A stretch of DNA of 64,000 bases. Origin: JBBDMC01 sp963775235. GTDB lineage: Bacteria; Pseudomonadota; Alphaproteobacteria; Rhizobiales; Kaistiaceae. Location of the stretch: assembly GCA_963775235.1 (NCBI GenBank), contig CAVZHY010000002.1, positions 744,001 through 808,000 of the forward strand, in the 5' to 3' direction. Below the pieces are notes generated by a model that was not told the DNA's origin, made no database searches, and saw only the letters and a program-made list of their open reading frames with translations. A program made the position numbers and the translations under genes. Shown here piece after piece: positions 43,826-53,542 of the stretch (positions are counted from its first letter, which is position 1; the number at the start of each line of letters is the position of its first letter).

Positions 43826-45076
43826 TCACATGTGATCGTCGAGGATCTTCTGCTCGGCCGCCGCCGCTTCGTCGAGCGAAGCCTTGGGGTCCTGATTCTT
43901 CAGGATGACCCGGTTTACCATGTCAATGGCGGTTTGCCGCTGCGCCGTCTCGTCGACAAACAAGGTAGTGGTGCCGTACTGCAGCCCCTTGAGGAACGGT
44001 CCGTAGATCGGATCGTTGACGTTTTCGGGCGTCTGGGCCAGCTGAGGGCTAGCCGGAAGTTCGCCCACCGTCTTCAGCCAGATTTGCATGGCTTCAGGGG
44101 TGGTGATGTACTTCAGGAACTTCTCCGCCGCCTTCAGCTTTTCGCCGCTGCTATTGGCTGCAAGTCCGTTCACCCAGTAACTCACGTAGTTGCCTTTGAT
44201 GCCGTCCTTCTCGGGCAATTCGGCGACGCCCCAGTCGAAGTCCTTGATGTCTGCGAAGGAGCCGAGACGGAACGAACCGTCGATCACCATCGCAGCGCGG
44301 CCGGCCTTGAAGGCCGCCTGGGCCTCGTCCATGAAGCCGCTCTGGCCGACCTTATGAACAGTCGTGAGGTCGGTGTACCACTTGAGCGCCGCCAGGCCGT
44401 GCTCGTCGTCGTAGGTGACCTTGCGGTAGTCGTCGGTATAAGGCACGCCGCCAAACTGACGGACCAGCACCTCACGCCACCACTGGTGATCCTGGGCGGC
44501 CATGTCCACTGCAAGGCCCTCGGAGGTGATGTTGCCGGCCGCATCGTGCTTGGCCGTCTTGACGGCGTCGGCCACCAGTTCGTCGAGGGTCGCCGGCGGC
44601 TTGTTGGGATCAAGGCCGGCATCCTTGAAGATGTTCTTGTTGTAGAACAGCGCCAGCGAGCGCACCGCCGTCGGAAGACCCCAGTACTGGCCGTCCGCCT
44701 TCATCGCCGAGATGATCGGGAAGTAGCTCTTCTCGATTTCCGCGTCGGGGAAGGCGTCCTTCGGCAGCGGCTGGATCAGCTTGCCGCTTTTGAAATTGTC
44801 CAACCAGCCGTAATAGAACTGCACCACATCCGGGCCCTGGCCGGCGGTCACCGCCGCGGCCACCTTGGTCTGGTAGTCGGCGTAGGGGAAGGTAGTTTGT
44901 GTGACCGTGATGTCTGGATTGGCCTTTTCGAAGTTGGCGATCAGCTGATCCATCGCCTTGATGCGGGCATCGAAGACGTATTGCCAGTACTGGATTTCAA
45001 CGGCGAAGACCGATGTCGACGTGGCAATGCCAGCGCCGAAGGTCAATGCGAAAGCGAATTTGCGCAGAGTTCTCAT
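43826..45076 (-). CDS. CUT1 sugar ABC binding protein
   Basis: Encodes 416 residues with a signal peptide (MRTLRKFAFALTFGAGIATS, cleavage near FAV). The SBP_bac_1 fold is shown by VFDARIKAMDQLIANFEKANPDI and VTAGQGPDVVQFYYGWL, then YWGLPTAVRSLALFYNK and AFKAGRAAMVIDGSF. A strong ribosome-binding site (GGAGAGGG) precedes the ATG. First gene of the importer operon and divergent from the PIG-L gene. The ligand, probably a sugar or sugar derivative, cannot be deduced. Confidence 0.92.
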   Translation of the reverse strand: MRTLRKFAFALTFGAGIATSTSVFAVEIQYWQYVFDARIKAMDQLIANFEKANPDITVTQTTFPYADYQTKVAAAVTAGQGPDVVQFYYGWLDNFKSGKLIQPLPKDAFPDAEIEKSYFPIISAMKADGQYWGLPTAVRSLALFYNKNIFKDAGLDPNKPPATLDELVADAVKTAKHDAAGNITSEGLAVDMAAQDHQWWREVLVRQFGGVPYTDDYRKVTYDDEHGLAALKWYTDLTTVHKVGQSGFMDEAQAAFKAGRAAMVIDGSFRLGSFADIKDFDWGVAELPEKDGIKGNYVSYWVNGLAANSSGEKLKAAEKFLKYITTPEAMQIWLKTVGELPASPQLAQTPENVNDPIYGPFLKGLQYGTTTLFVDETAQRQTAIDMVNRVILKNQDPKASLDEAAAAEQKILDDHM

Positions 45077-45245
45077 GATCTTAGTTCCCTCTCCAAGGAG
45101 TCGCCAGGCGAGAAAGTGCCGGTCTTGCGCGCCGGCTTGCCAAACAGCTGCACTCGTTTGGTGGTGAGCGTGCTGCTCGACCGGCTACGCTGTCAACTGC
45201 CAAATCTGCTTGAACTCACGTCCCCGGCGGGTTCGAATTGACAGG

Positions 45246-47657
45246 ATGCTCTCCGACCGTGAACTGATCCGCAGACAGATGGCTGATCCGGCCCTTGTGC
45301 GTTTGTCGCGCGCCCTGAGCCGGTTGACGTCCATCGTCACCTGGATGAGCGTCGGCGCCCATCCGGACGACGAGCATAGCGGGCTTCTCGCTACCCTCCG
45401 TCACAAGTTTGGCATGCGGATCGTCATCCTGTGCTCGACGCGCGGCGAGGGCGGACAGAACGCTATCGGACCCGAACGCGGTGCAGCACTTGGCGTCGTA
45501 AGGACACGGGAGATGGAGGAAGCGGCCCGAACGCTCGACGCCTCGATCGCCTGGGTGGGTCATGGACCGCAGGATGCTGTCTTCGATTTCGGCTTCTCGA
45601 AGAACGGCGACGACACCATGGCGCGCTGGGGCGAGGAGATACTCATCGGACGCGTGGTCGAAGCCTATCGCCGGTTTCGGCCCGACATCGTCGAGACCAC
45701 GTTCCTTGACGTGCCCGGACAGCACGGTCACCACCGGGCCATGACACGGGCGGCAATTGCCGCCTTCGACCGCGCCGCCGATCCCATGGCTTATCCCGAA
45801 CAGATCGCCAATGGGCTGGCCCCTTGGCAGGTCGCAAAGCTTTACCTGCCGGCATGGTCGGGAGCGGGCAATTCCTATGACGACGAGGTGCCACCACCCG
45901 AAGAGACCGTTGCCGTCGACGCGCGCGGGCGCGATCCGGCGACAGGTGCGACCTACGCGCAGCTCGGTGAGTGGTCCCGCTTCTTCCACGCAACCCAAGG
46001 CATGGGCCGGTGGATCGGGGAGGGGCCGGTGCGCTGGCCGCTTCATCTTGTCCGCGCGTCGAATCGCGCCAACGCCGAGAACGACGTTCGGGACCGCCTG
46101 CCGGCCACGGTCGTCGGGCTTATCGGTGAGTTAGGGGTACCGCCTGTGATGGCCGCCGCTCTTCGGGATGCGCAAGCGGCCATCGACCGGGCAGTTGCCG
46201 CGTTTCCGGATACGGCGGGAATATCGGCCGCGGCAGTTCGCGCCGCCGCCGCGATCGATGCCGCACGCGCGGCTTGTCCTCCAGAATTGAAGCCCCGCGT
46301 CGGTCACCAGCTGGCACAGAAGGCGGTGGAACTCGATGCGGTCCTTATCGAGACGGCCGGACTGTCGCTGCGCGCTTTCGCCAGCCCGGTGCGTCTGGCG
46401 CCCGGCGAACAGGGCGCCGTCTCGGTTACCGCCTCGGCAACGGAGGGGGCAATCAATCTCAGCATCGGCGTGACCGGACGCGACGGAATTTCAGTTGGCA
46501 ATCCGAAGATGGATGAGGCAACGCGGCGCTTCCCGGTCTCCGTCGCGCCGCAAGCGGCGCTGACCACGCCATATCCCGCGGCGTTCGATCCACTGGCTGC
46601 CAACGGCGACCTCGCTGTCACCGTTTCCGCTGCGATCGGCGGGCGCAATGTGACTCGGTTCTATGATCTCGAAGAGGCGTTTCGCGTCCTGCCGGCGTCC
46701 TCGCTGTCCCTGGAACCGGACGCCGTCGTCGTCAATCTCGCCCGGCCGTTGTCGCCGATTGCCATCGCTGCCCGCGTCGATGGTCTGGCTGCACTGGCCG
46801 CCGTCGATCCCCCATCCGGATGGACGTTGGCGGAATCGCCCGGCGGCTTCCGGTTGACGCCGCCGGCCGATATCACGCCCGGGCGGTTCACCATCGCCGC
46901 CACGGTCGGCGGCGAGCCCGCCGCGCGCGTCCGTTCGGCGACGTACGCCCACGTCGGCAGGACCGAATGGAGCGAGCCCGCGGCGCTGGCCGGCCTGGCC
47001 GTGGATGCGGCCCTGCCGGAGGGCGCACGCGTCGCCTACATCGGCGGCGGCAACGACCGCGTCGACTTCTGGCTGAGGCAGCTTGGCATCGAGGTTACCT
47101 TGCTCGACGCCGAGATGCTCGCCACCGGCGACCTCACCGCTTTCACCACCATCGTCATCGGCATCTTTGCGTTCGGCACCCGGCCGGATCTTGCGGCTGC
47201 CAGTCAGCGCCTGCGGTCATGGGTCGAGGCCGGCGGCCATCTCGTCACGCTTTATCACCGGCCATCAGACGGCTGGTCGCCAGCCCGGACGCCGCCCCGG
47301 CGCATTGAGATCGGCCTGCCATCGCTGCGCTGGCGGGTAACTGACCCGACCGCACCGGTCACCGTTCTTTTGCCGGATCATCCACTGTTGACCCGCCCCA
47401 ATGCCATCGGTCCCGATGACTGGGAGGGCTGGGACAAGGAGCGCGGGCTTTATTTTGCGGCCCGTTGGGACGCAGCCTATCAGCCGTTGATCGCAATGAG
47501 CGACAAGGGCGAGGCACCGTTGGCCGGAGCGCTGCTTTCCGGCGTCATCGGCCGAGGTCGCCACACGCACTCGGCGCTCGTCCTGCATCACCAGTTGGAC
47601 AAGCTGGTGCCTGGAGCCTTCCGCCTGATTGCGAACCTCGTCCAACCGGCATCGTGA
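45246..47657 (+). CDS. Large PIG-L (LmbE) family deacetylase
   Basis: Encodes 803 residues from the ATG at 45246 (a TTG at 45210 is also in frame). The PIG-L domain (about 30-235) has the zinc motif GAHPDDEH and PGQHGHHRAM, with the long middle and C-terminal region typical of large PIG-L proteins. The last 200 residues resemble a glutamine-amidotransferase-like Rossmann domain (RVAYIGGGNDRVDFWLRQLG, LRSWVEAGGHLVTLYHRPSD). No signal peptide was seen. PIG-L enzymes remove N-acetyl groups from amino sugars; an amino sugar delivered by the divergent importer could be the substrate, by inference. It converges on the ABC exporter genes. Confidence 0.86.
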   Translation: MLSDRELIRRQMADPALVRLSRALSRLTSIVTWMSVGAHPDDEHSGLLATLRHKFGMRIVILCSTRGEGGQNAIGPERGAALGVVRTREMEEAARTLDASIAWVGHGPQDAVFDFGFSKNGDDTMARWGEEILIGRVVEAYRRFRPDIVETTFLDVPGQHGHHRAMTRAAIAAFDRAADPMAYPEQIANGLAPWQVAKLYLPAWSGAGNSYDDEVPPPEETVAVDARGRDPATGATYAQLGEWSRFFHATQGMGRWIGEGPVRWPLHLVRASNRANAENDVRDRLPATVVGLIGELGVPPVMAAALRDAQAAIDRAVAAFPDTAGISAAAVRAAAAIDAARAACPPELKPRVGHQLAQKAVELDAVLIETAGLSLRAFASPVRLAPGEQGAVSVTASATEGAINLSIGVTGRDGISVGNPKMDEATRRFPVSVAPQAALTTPYPAAFDPLAANGDLAVTVSAAIGGRNVTRFYDLEEAFRVLPASSLSLEPDAVVVNLARPLSPIAIAARVDGLAALAAVDPPSGWTLAESPGGFRLTPPADITPGRFTIAATVGGEPAARVRSATYAHVGRTEWSEPAALAGLAVDAALPEGARVAYIGGGNDRVDFWLRQLGIEVTLLDAEMLATGDLTAFTTIVIGIFAFGTRPDLAAASQRLRSWVEAGGHLVTLYHRPSDGWSPARTPPRRIEIGLPSLRWRVTDPTAPVTVLLPDHPLLTRPNAIGPDDWEGWDKERGLYFAARWDAAYQPLIAMSDKGEAPLAGALLSGVIGRGRHTHSALVLHHQLDKLVPGAFRLIANLVQPAS

Positions 47658-47666
47658 CCCCGCGCC

Positions 47667-49565
47667 TCAGGTGGAGGCCGCCATTGCCGGCGCCCGCGTC
47701 AAGTCCTCGTCCGTCAAATCGTCGAAGGACGCATAGTTCAGCGTGTACAGGCGCGCATAGAGACCTTTCGCCGTCATGAGCTGGCTATGTGTGCCCTCCT
47801 CGACGATCTCGCCATTCTGCAGGACGATGATCCGATCGGCGTTGCGGATGGTGGCAAGCCGGTGGGCGATGACCAGGCCAGTGCGCCCGGCCAGAAGCGT
47901 CACCAACGCCCTTTGTATGGTCATTTCCGTATAGCTGTCGATATTGGCCGTGGCCTCGTCGAGGACGAGTATCTTGGCGTCGGCGACGAGCGCGCGGGCG
48001 AAGCTGATCAGCTGACGCTGGCCAAGCGACAAGTTGCCGCCGCGCTGCTCAAGCGGCGTTTCATAGCCCTCCGGCAAACGCAGGATGAAATCATGTGCGC
48101 CGACCGCCTTGGCGGCGCGGATCACATCGTCGCGCGTTGCCGCCTCCGTCCGGTAACGTATGTTCTCCATGACAGTGCCGGAAAACAGAAACGGCTCTTG
48201 CAGCACCATGGCGACATGCTGGCCGATCGAATCCTGGGTCAGGTCGCGCACATCGTGTCCACCGATGAGCACCTGCCCCTGCTGGACATCGTAGAAGCGG
48301 TGGACGAGCGCCATGGCGCTGCTCTTGCCCGAACCTGTTGGCCCGATCAGCGCGACGGTCTCGCCGGGGTTTACACGGAAACTGACATTCTTCAGGACCG
48401 GCTGGTCGCGCCGATAACCGAAAGTGACGTTGCGGAACTCGACCGACCCGTCCATGTCTGCGCCAAGCACGAAAGCGTCGCCCTTGTCCTTTACGTCCAC
48501 TGCCACGTCGAGCACTTCCGCTATTCGATGACCTGACGCCATGGCCCGCTGCATGACGCTGTATTGCATGGTCAGTGAGCGGATCGGATCGAAGAAGCGC
48601 TGGATGTAGAAGAGGTAGGCGACCATCACGCCGACATCGAGAGTGTGCCTGATCACCATGCTGCCGCCGATGGTGATCACCACCGCCATGGCGGTGCCGC
48701 TCAACGTGTCGACGATCGGAACCATGACCTGGGCATATTTTGCCGCGCGCAGGTGGGCGAGAAGGTTGGCGTGCGCTTTCTGGTCATAGAGATCGAAATT
48801 CACCCGCTGCCGGTTCATGCTCTGCACGGTTCGTACGCCATGAATGCCCTCGGCGAGCGCGCCATTGGTGGTGGAATTGGTGATATGCGCTGCCATGAAG
48901 GCGTTGCGTGCCCGCGGCAGCCACCACAGGCGCACAATAAAGAGGACCGGCATCACCGAAAGAGTCAGCGCACCAAGCAGCGGGTCGAGATAGATCAGTA
49001 CCGTGACGATACCGAAGAGCAGCACGATGTCGCCGACCGACAGCACGGAGGTCTCGAGGAACTCCTGCATTGACCCGACATCGCCCTGGAGCCGCGACAT
49101 CAGGCGGCCGACTTCGGTCTGGTCCATGAAGGACAGTGACACGCGCTGGAGATGGAGGAACATCGCCCGGCGCATGTCGAACAGCACACTCTCGGCCACT
49201 TTGCCGACAGACGTCTCCTGAACGTAGCTCGCGGCGTAATTGATGAGAATGGTTACCGCGAAGGCAGCCACTGCGAGCATGAGGACAGAGCGGTTCGCAC
49301 CGCCGACAGTCATGCCGTGATCGATGGCAAAGCGGATGGTCAGCGGGATTGTGAGCTGCGACAAGGTGAAAGCGATCACTGCGCCCACCCCTACGAACAT
49401 CGTCTTGCGATAGGGCCGCACGAATGCCCAGATGCGCCGGATGACGCGCCCGTCGTAGGCCTTGCCAAAGATCTCTTCCTCAGGTCGGGTTGACCCGACC
49501 ACCGCTCGTGGCGGCGGCCGTGTCCTGTCTTCCGTCTCGGCGCGATCCATCTGGTGGTCGCTCAC
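47667..49565 (-). CDS. ABC exporter half, canonical Walker B subunit
   Basis: Encodes 632 residues: a six-helix exporter membrane domain (about 65-345) and an ATPase. Walker A GPTGSGKSS, Q-loop VLQEPFLF, Walker B ILVLDEATANIDSYTE with the catalytic Glu, and a non-consensus signature LSLGQRQLISFARAL. The GTG start overlaps the stop of the neighbouring exporter gene by four bases (GTGA), so they form a heterodimer. The family exports lipids, peptides or drugs. Confidence 0.9.
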   Translation of the reverse strand: MSDHQMDRAETEDRTRPPPRAVVGSTRPEEEIFGKAYDGRVIRRIWAFVRPYRKTMFVGVGAVIAFTLSQLTIPLTIRFAIDHGMTVGGANRSVLMLAVAAFAVTILINYAASYVQETSVGKVAESVLFDMRRAMFLHLQRVSLSFMDQTEVGRLMSRLQGDVGSMQEFLETSVLSVGDIVLLFGIVTVLIYLDPLLGALTLSVMPVLFIVRLWWLPRARNAFMAAHITNSTTNGALAEGIHGVRTVQSMNRQRVNFDLYDQKAHANLLAHLRAAKYAQVMVPIVDTLSGTAMAVVITIGGSMVIRHTLDVGVMVAYLFYIQRFFDPIRSLTMQYSVMQRAMASGHRIAEVLDVAVDVKDKGDAFVLGADMDGSVEFRNVTFGYRRDQPVLKNVSFRVNPGETVALIGPTGSGKSSAMALVHRFYDVQQGQVLIGGHDVRDLTQDSIGQHVAMVLQEPFLFSGTVMENIRYRTEAATRDDVIRAAKAVGAHDFILRLPEGYETPLEQRGGNLSLGQRQLISFARALVADAKILVLDEATANIDSYTEMTIQRALVTLLAGRTGLVIAHRLATIRNADRIIVLQNGEIVEEGTHSQLMTAKGLYARLYTLNYASFDDLTDEDLTRAPAMAAST

Positions 49566-51422
49566 GCGGCGCCTCCCGCGATGCGAATCACGTCGTCGCC
49601 GGGATTCACTTGCAGATCATAGAGCGCCCTGTAGCGGCCACCCTTGGCGAGCAGCTCGTCATGGGTGCCGCGTTCGGCGCACGCGCCCGTTCTCGATGAA
49701 CAGGATCTTGTCGGCGTGCATCAGTGAACTCAGCCGGTGGGAGATGACGATGGTCACCCGGTCCTTGGCGAAGCGGCGTATGGCGCTGCGAATACGGCTC
49801 TCGGTGGCGGCGTCAATCGCGGCGGTCGAATCGTCAAAGATCATCACGGCCGGGCGTAGCATCAGGATGCGCGCGATCGACAGTCGCTGGCGCTGGCCGC
49901 CGGACAGCGTCACGCCACGCTCGCCGACGATGGTGCCATATCCCATCGGGAGGCCCATGACATAGTTGTGTAGCTGCGCGTACTCGCTCGCGCGCTCGAT
50001 GCGCTGTTCCTTGGCCCAGGGATCGCCGTAGACGATGTTGTTCTCAATCGTGGTGGTAAACAGGAATGAATCCTGCTGCACGATCGCGACGGCTTCGCGC
50101 AGCGAATCAAGCGTCACCGCGCGAATGTCCTGGCCGTCAATGGAGATGCTCCCGCCGGTGATGTCGTAGAACCGCGGGACCAGGTGGGCGAGGGTCGACT
50201 TACCGCTGCCCGGCGGTCCGACGATACCGATGGTTTCGCCCCGTTTCGCTTCGAAAGTGACTCCGTCGAGAATTTTGACACCGGGTGTGCCGGGATAGTG
50301 AAAGTCGACATCGTCGAAACGCAGCGTACCGTCCCTTATGGCCAGTGCTTTGGCACCCGGCGCGTCCTTGACCGTGACGTCCAGATCGAGAAGGTCGAAC
50401 AGGCGCGTGCCGCAGGTCGAGGCGCGCGCGAAGGAATTGACCAGAAGCCCGAGCTGGCGCACCGGCATTTGCAAAATGCTCATGAACGCGAGGAAGGTCG
50501 CCAGTGTGCCGACGCTGATCGTGCCGGCGATCACCTGCTCGCCGCCTATCCACAGCACCAGTCCCATCGCCAGGAAGAAGGACAAGTTCATCGCGCTGGT
50601 GCTGAAGACGCGGATGTTGGTGCGTTGGTGCGAAAGTTCCAGCGCGTGGTGCGAGGCGCCGTCGAACTTCTTCATCTCATGGTCGCGGCCAGCGAAAGCG
50701 CGTACCACCCGGATACCGCCAAGGTTCTCGTCCATGATGCGGCTGACCACTGCTAGGCGTTCCTGGAGCGAGACCCAGGTTGCGCGCAGCCGGAGCTGGG
50801 TAATCGACGAGCGCCAGGCGACAAAAGGCACGAAGCTGAGGCTGACCAGCCCGAGCAGCATATCGGTGCTGATCAGAATGTAAGCGCCGACACCGATCAG
50901 GACCGACAGGAGGATCAGGCGAACCAGTCCGGTCGAAAAGAACATCCGCACGCCGTCGACATCGAGAATGCCGAGCGTGATAAGGTCGCCGGTGTGCACA
51001 CGGTCGTGGAAACTGAAAGACAGCCGCTGGAGCTTCTCGTAGCAGGCCAGTCGCAACTCGTAGCCGATATGGTGACCAACCGATTCTCCGAAGTAGTTCT
51101 GCAGCATGGTGACGATGCCACGGAGCGTACTGACGGCAAGCAGAACGAGGGCGGTCTGCATGAGCGCCGTCTCGGCGCCGCTAGCCGCATTCAGCACACT
51201 TTGGGTCTGGTCGACGGCGCGACCGAGCAACCGCGGGATAGCCAGCTGCAAAGTCGCCGCCACGAACGTGGCGCCAATCGCCATGGCCACTTGCCACGGA
51301 TGACGCAGCGTCATGCGCGTGATGCGCAGGATGGCACCGAACCCCCGGCCCCACTGCGCGGCATCGACGTGCTGCAGAGAAGTGTTGCTCAGCTGCGAGC
51401 TGGACGCTCTATCTGTATTCAA
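49562..51422 (-). pseudogene. ABC exporter half with degenerate catalytic site, frameshifted near its 3' end
   Basis: A six-helix membrane domain and ATPase: Walker A GPPGSGKST, signature LSGGQRQRLSIARIL, Walker B VMIFDDSTAAID, where Asp replaces the catalytic Glu. The frame as read ends at 49659 (FIENGRVRRTRHP), but one extra base near 49678 explains this: the next frame gives AERGTHDELLAKGGRYRALY and ends in a TGA overlapping the partner's GTG. Removal yields 619 residues. Only the last 45 residues are affected. Asp substitution in one half is known from heterodimeric exporters with a single active site. Confidence 0.87.
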
Positions 51423-51562
51423 GGGCAGAGGCCGGCCAAATCAGGTGAATACGCAATGTATCCCGCTGTCTTAGCGCAGAACGAGGTTCCAATACCACAT
51501 CGCATGATCCCGGCGGCCGGTTTGGTTTTTGTTGCTGAATTGTCGATGGGATTGAAAGGACG

Positions 51563-52630
51563 ATGAGCCTCGCTCCCACGCCTCGCGATGAACACGGCTC
51601 TTCGCCTAGCCTGATGCTTCAGGAGACGGCGGAAGCACCGGTGGCCGTCAGGCGGCTGCTCGAGGCGAATGCCGGTCCCTGCGCGGATTTGGTGGCGCGT
51701 TTGCGTGCCTCGCCGCCACATTTCGCCGTTACTTGTGCCCGCGGCAGCTCCGATAGCGCGGCGACCTATGCCAAATACCTTCTGGAGATTCGGCTGGGAT
51801 TGGTGACCGCCTCCGTCGGCCCGTCGGTCAGTTCGGTCTATGGTGCCCGGCCGCGCATGGCGGATGCCTTATTCCTTGCGATTTCGCAGTCCGGGCGCAG
51901 TCCCGACGTCGTCGGACTTGCCCAAACCGCCCGCGCCGACGGCGCGTTGACAGTGGCGGTGGTTAACGACGCTTCCTCGCCGCTGGCCGAACGATGCGAA
52001 GTGATCCTGCCGCTTCATGCCGGTCCGGAGCGGAGCGTCGCCGCCACAAAGACCTACCTCGCCTCGCTGGCGGCGATCCTGCAGATCGTCGCTATCTGGA
52101 GCGACGATCGGGAACTCGGGCAGGCGTTGCAGCACCTGCCGGCTGACTTGGCCGCCGCGCTCCGACAGGACTGGCAGCCATTGGCGGCGCCGGTGCTGGA
52201 AAATGCGGGCGGCCTGTATGTTGTCGGCCGCGGCGCCGGTTACGCGGCCGCACAGGAGGCTGCCCTGAAATTGAAGGAAACGTGCGGAATTCACGCAGAG
52301 GCCCTGAGCGCTGCCGAACTGATGCACGGGCCGTTGACGCTCGCCGGCCCCGATTTTCCAGTTATGGTATTCGCTCAACGGGACGAGGCACTATCGTCCC
52401 TCTCTGAACTCGCCCGTACCCTCGCCGCCCGTGGCGTCCCGGTGTTAGCCGCTGGTTCGCTTGATGGCGGCGGTTTTGTGCATCTGCCGGCTGCAAGCGA
52501 CCTGCATCCTTTCACCCAGCCGATCGCCGTCATACAGAGCTTCTATCCGTTCGTCGAACGGCTGGCGCGTGCACGCGGCCGCGACCCGGATCATCCGCCG
52601 CACTTGAGGAAAGTCACCGAGACCCGCTGA
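51563..52630 (+). CDS. SIS-domain sugar isomerase/deaminase (GlmS isomerase-like)
   Basis: Encodes 355 residues with two SIS domains: TCARGSSDSAATYAKYLLE, FLAISQSGRSPDVVGLAQTA, and YVVGRGAGYAAAQEAALKLKETC with SAAELMHGPLTL. These match the isomerase half of glucosamine-6-phosphate synthase and NagB-II/AgaS-type deaminases. It would act on phosphorylated amino sugars. It stands alone on the plus strand between minus-strand operons. Confidence 0.87.
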   Translation: MSLAPTPRDEHGSSPSLMLQETAEAPVAVRRLLEANAGPCADLVARLRASPPHFAVTCARGSSDSAATYAKYLLEIRLGLVTASVGPSVSSVYGARPRMADALFLAISQSGRSPDVVGLAQTARADGALTVAVVNDASSPLAERCEVILPLHAGPERSVAATKTYLASLAAILQIVAIWSDDRELGQALQHLPADLAAALRQDWQPLAAPVLENAGGLYVVGRGAGYAAAQEAALKLKETCGIHAEALSAAELMHGPLTLAGPDFPVMVFAQRDEALSSLSELARTLAARGVPVLAAGSLDGGGFVHLPAASDLHPFTQPIAVIQSFYPFVERLARARGRDPDHPPHLRKVTETR

Positions 52631-52658
52631 TGAACCCGCGCACGGAGCGCACCGAGAG

Positions 52659-53504
52659 TCACGCGTAAGACACGCCCGCCACTTCGTCCCATTCCTCGAT
52701 TGGACGCGGCACCGGCTGAGGGCCGCCACCCGCCACCGACTGATCGAAATCGATCACGGCCCCGGTCATCATTCCCGACTCATCGGAGGCAAGGAATGCA
52801 ATCGCCCGGGCCGCTTCTTCCGGTTTGAGCAGGCGGCCGAACGGCTGCGCCGCCTCGGCCTTGGCAAGCCAATCGTCGCCGCCGCCGTGGTAACGCCGCT
52901 GGATCGCGTCCTCGCCGGGGGTATCCATCCAGCCGAGATTGAGTGCGTTGACGCGGATGCGATGACGCATGACGGAAAAGGCGGCGTTCTTGGTCAGGAT
53001 ATTCAACGCCGCCTTGGAGGCCGCGTAGGCGGCAAGCATCGGTACGCTGCCATAGGAGGAGACGCTGGAGATGTTGACGATCGACCCGGCGATGCCTTCG
53101 CGGTTCATGAGCTTGATCGCTTCCTGCATGAGGAAGAACGGGGCGCGCACGTTGATCGCGAACATGCGATCGAAGAGCTCCGGCGAGGTGTCCCAGATCG
53201 ATCCGCGCTCCGTCAGCGCCGCCGCATTCACAAGAACGTGCAGCGATCCGAAGGCCCTGTCCGCCTCGCCGATGATGCGGCGGCAGTCCTCGACGTTTGC
53301 AAGATCGCCGGCCACGAAGACCGCCTGACATTCGCTGCTGCCGATATCGTGCGCCACCGCCGCACCGCGCTCGGCCCGGCGGCCGGTGATGACGACGCCC
53401 GCGGCCCCGCGGCTTGCCAGAAGCCGCGCCGTCGCCTCACCGAGGCCCTGGGTGCTGCCCGTGACGACCGCATATTTGCCCGCAAATGAACTATTGTTGG
53501 CCAC
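52659..53504 (-). CDS. Short-chain dehydrogenase/reductase
   Basis: Encodes 281 residues from a GTG at 53504. Cofactor motif TGSTQGLG, NAAALTERG, catalytic S (NISSVSSYG) and the YAASK motif (Y...K) are intact, and a proline-rich tail follows. Classical NAD(P)H-dependent SDR; the frame is open upstream but that part belongs to the oxidoreductase gene in another frame. With the next two minus-strand genes it forms a likely sugar or inositol catabolic group. Substrate unknown. Confidence 0.88.
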   Translation of the reverse strand: MANNSSFAGKYAVVTGSTQGLGEATARLLASRGAAGVVITGRRAERGAAVAHDIGSSECQAVFVAGDLANVEDCRRIIGEADRAFGSLHVLVNAAALTERGSIWDTSPELFDRMFAINVRAPFFLMQEAIKLMNREGIAGSIVNISSVSSYGSVPMLAAYAASKAALNILTKNAAFSVMRHRIRVNALNLGWMDTPGEDAIQRRYHGGGDDWLAKAEAAQPFGRLLKPEEAARAIAFLASDESGMMTGAVIDFDQSVAGGGPQPVPRPIEEWDEVAGVSYA

Positions 53505-53542
53505 GACACTGCTCCTTGTTCGCGATAGTCCCGCGCACCGTG

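Noticed and set aside
43322..45241. A 639-codon open frame on the plus strand across the sugar binding-protein and permease genes
   Set aside because: It is antisense to two well-supported ABC genes, has basic low-complexity composition and no domain-like pattern.
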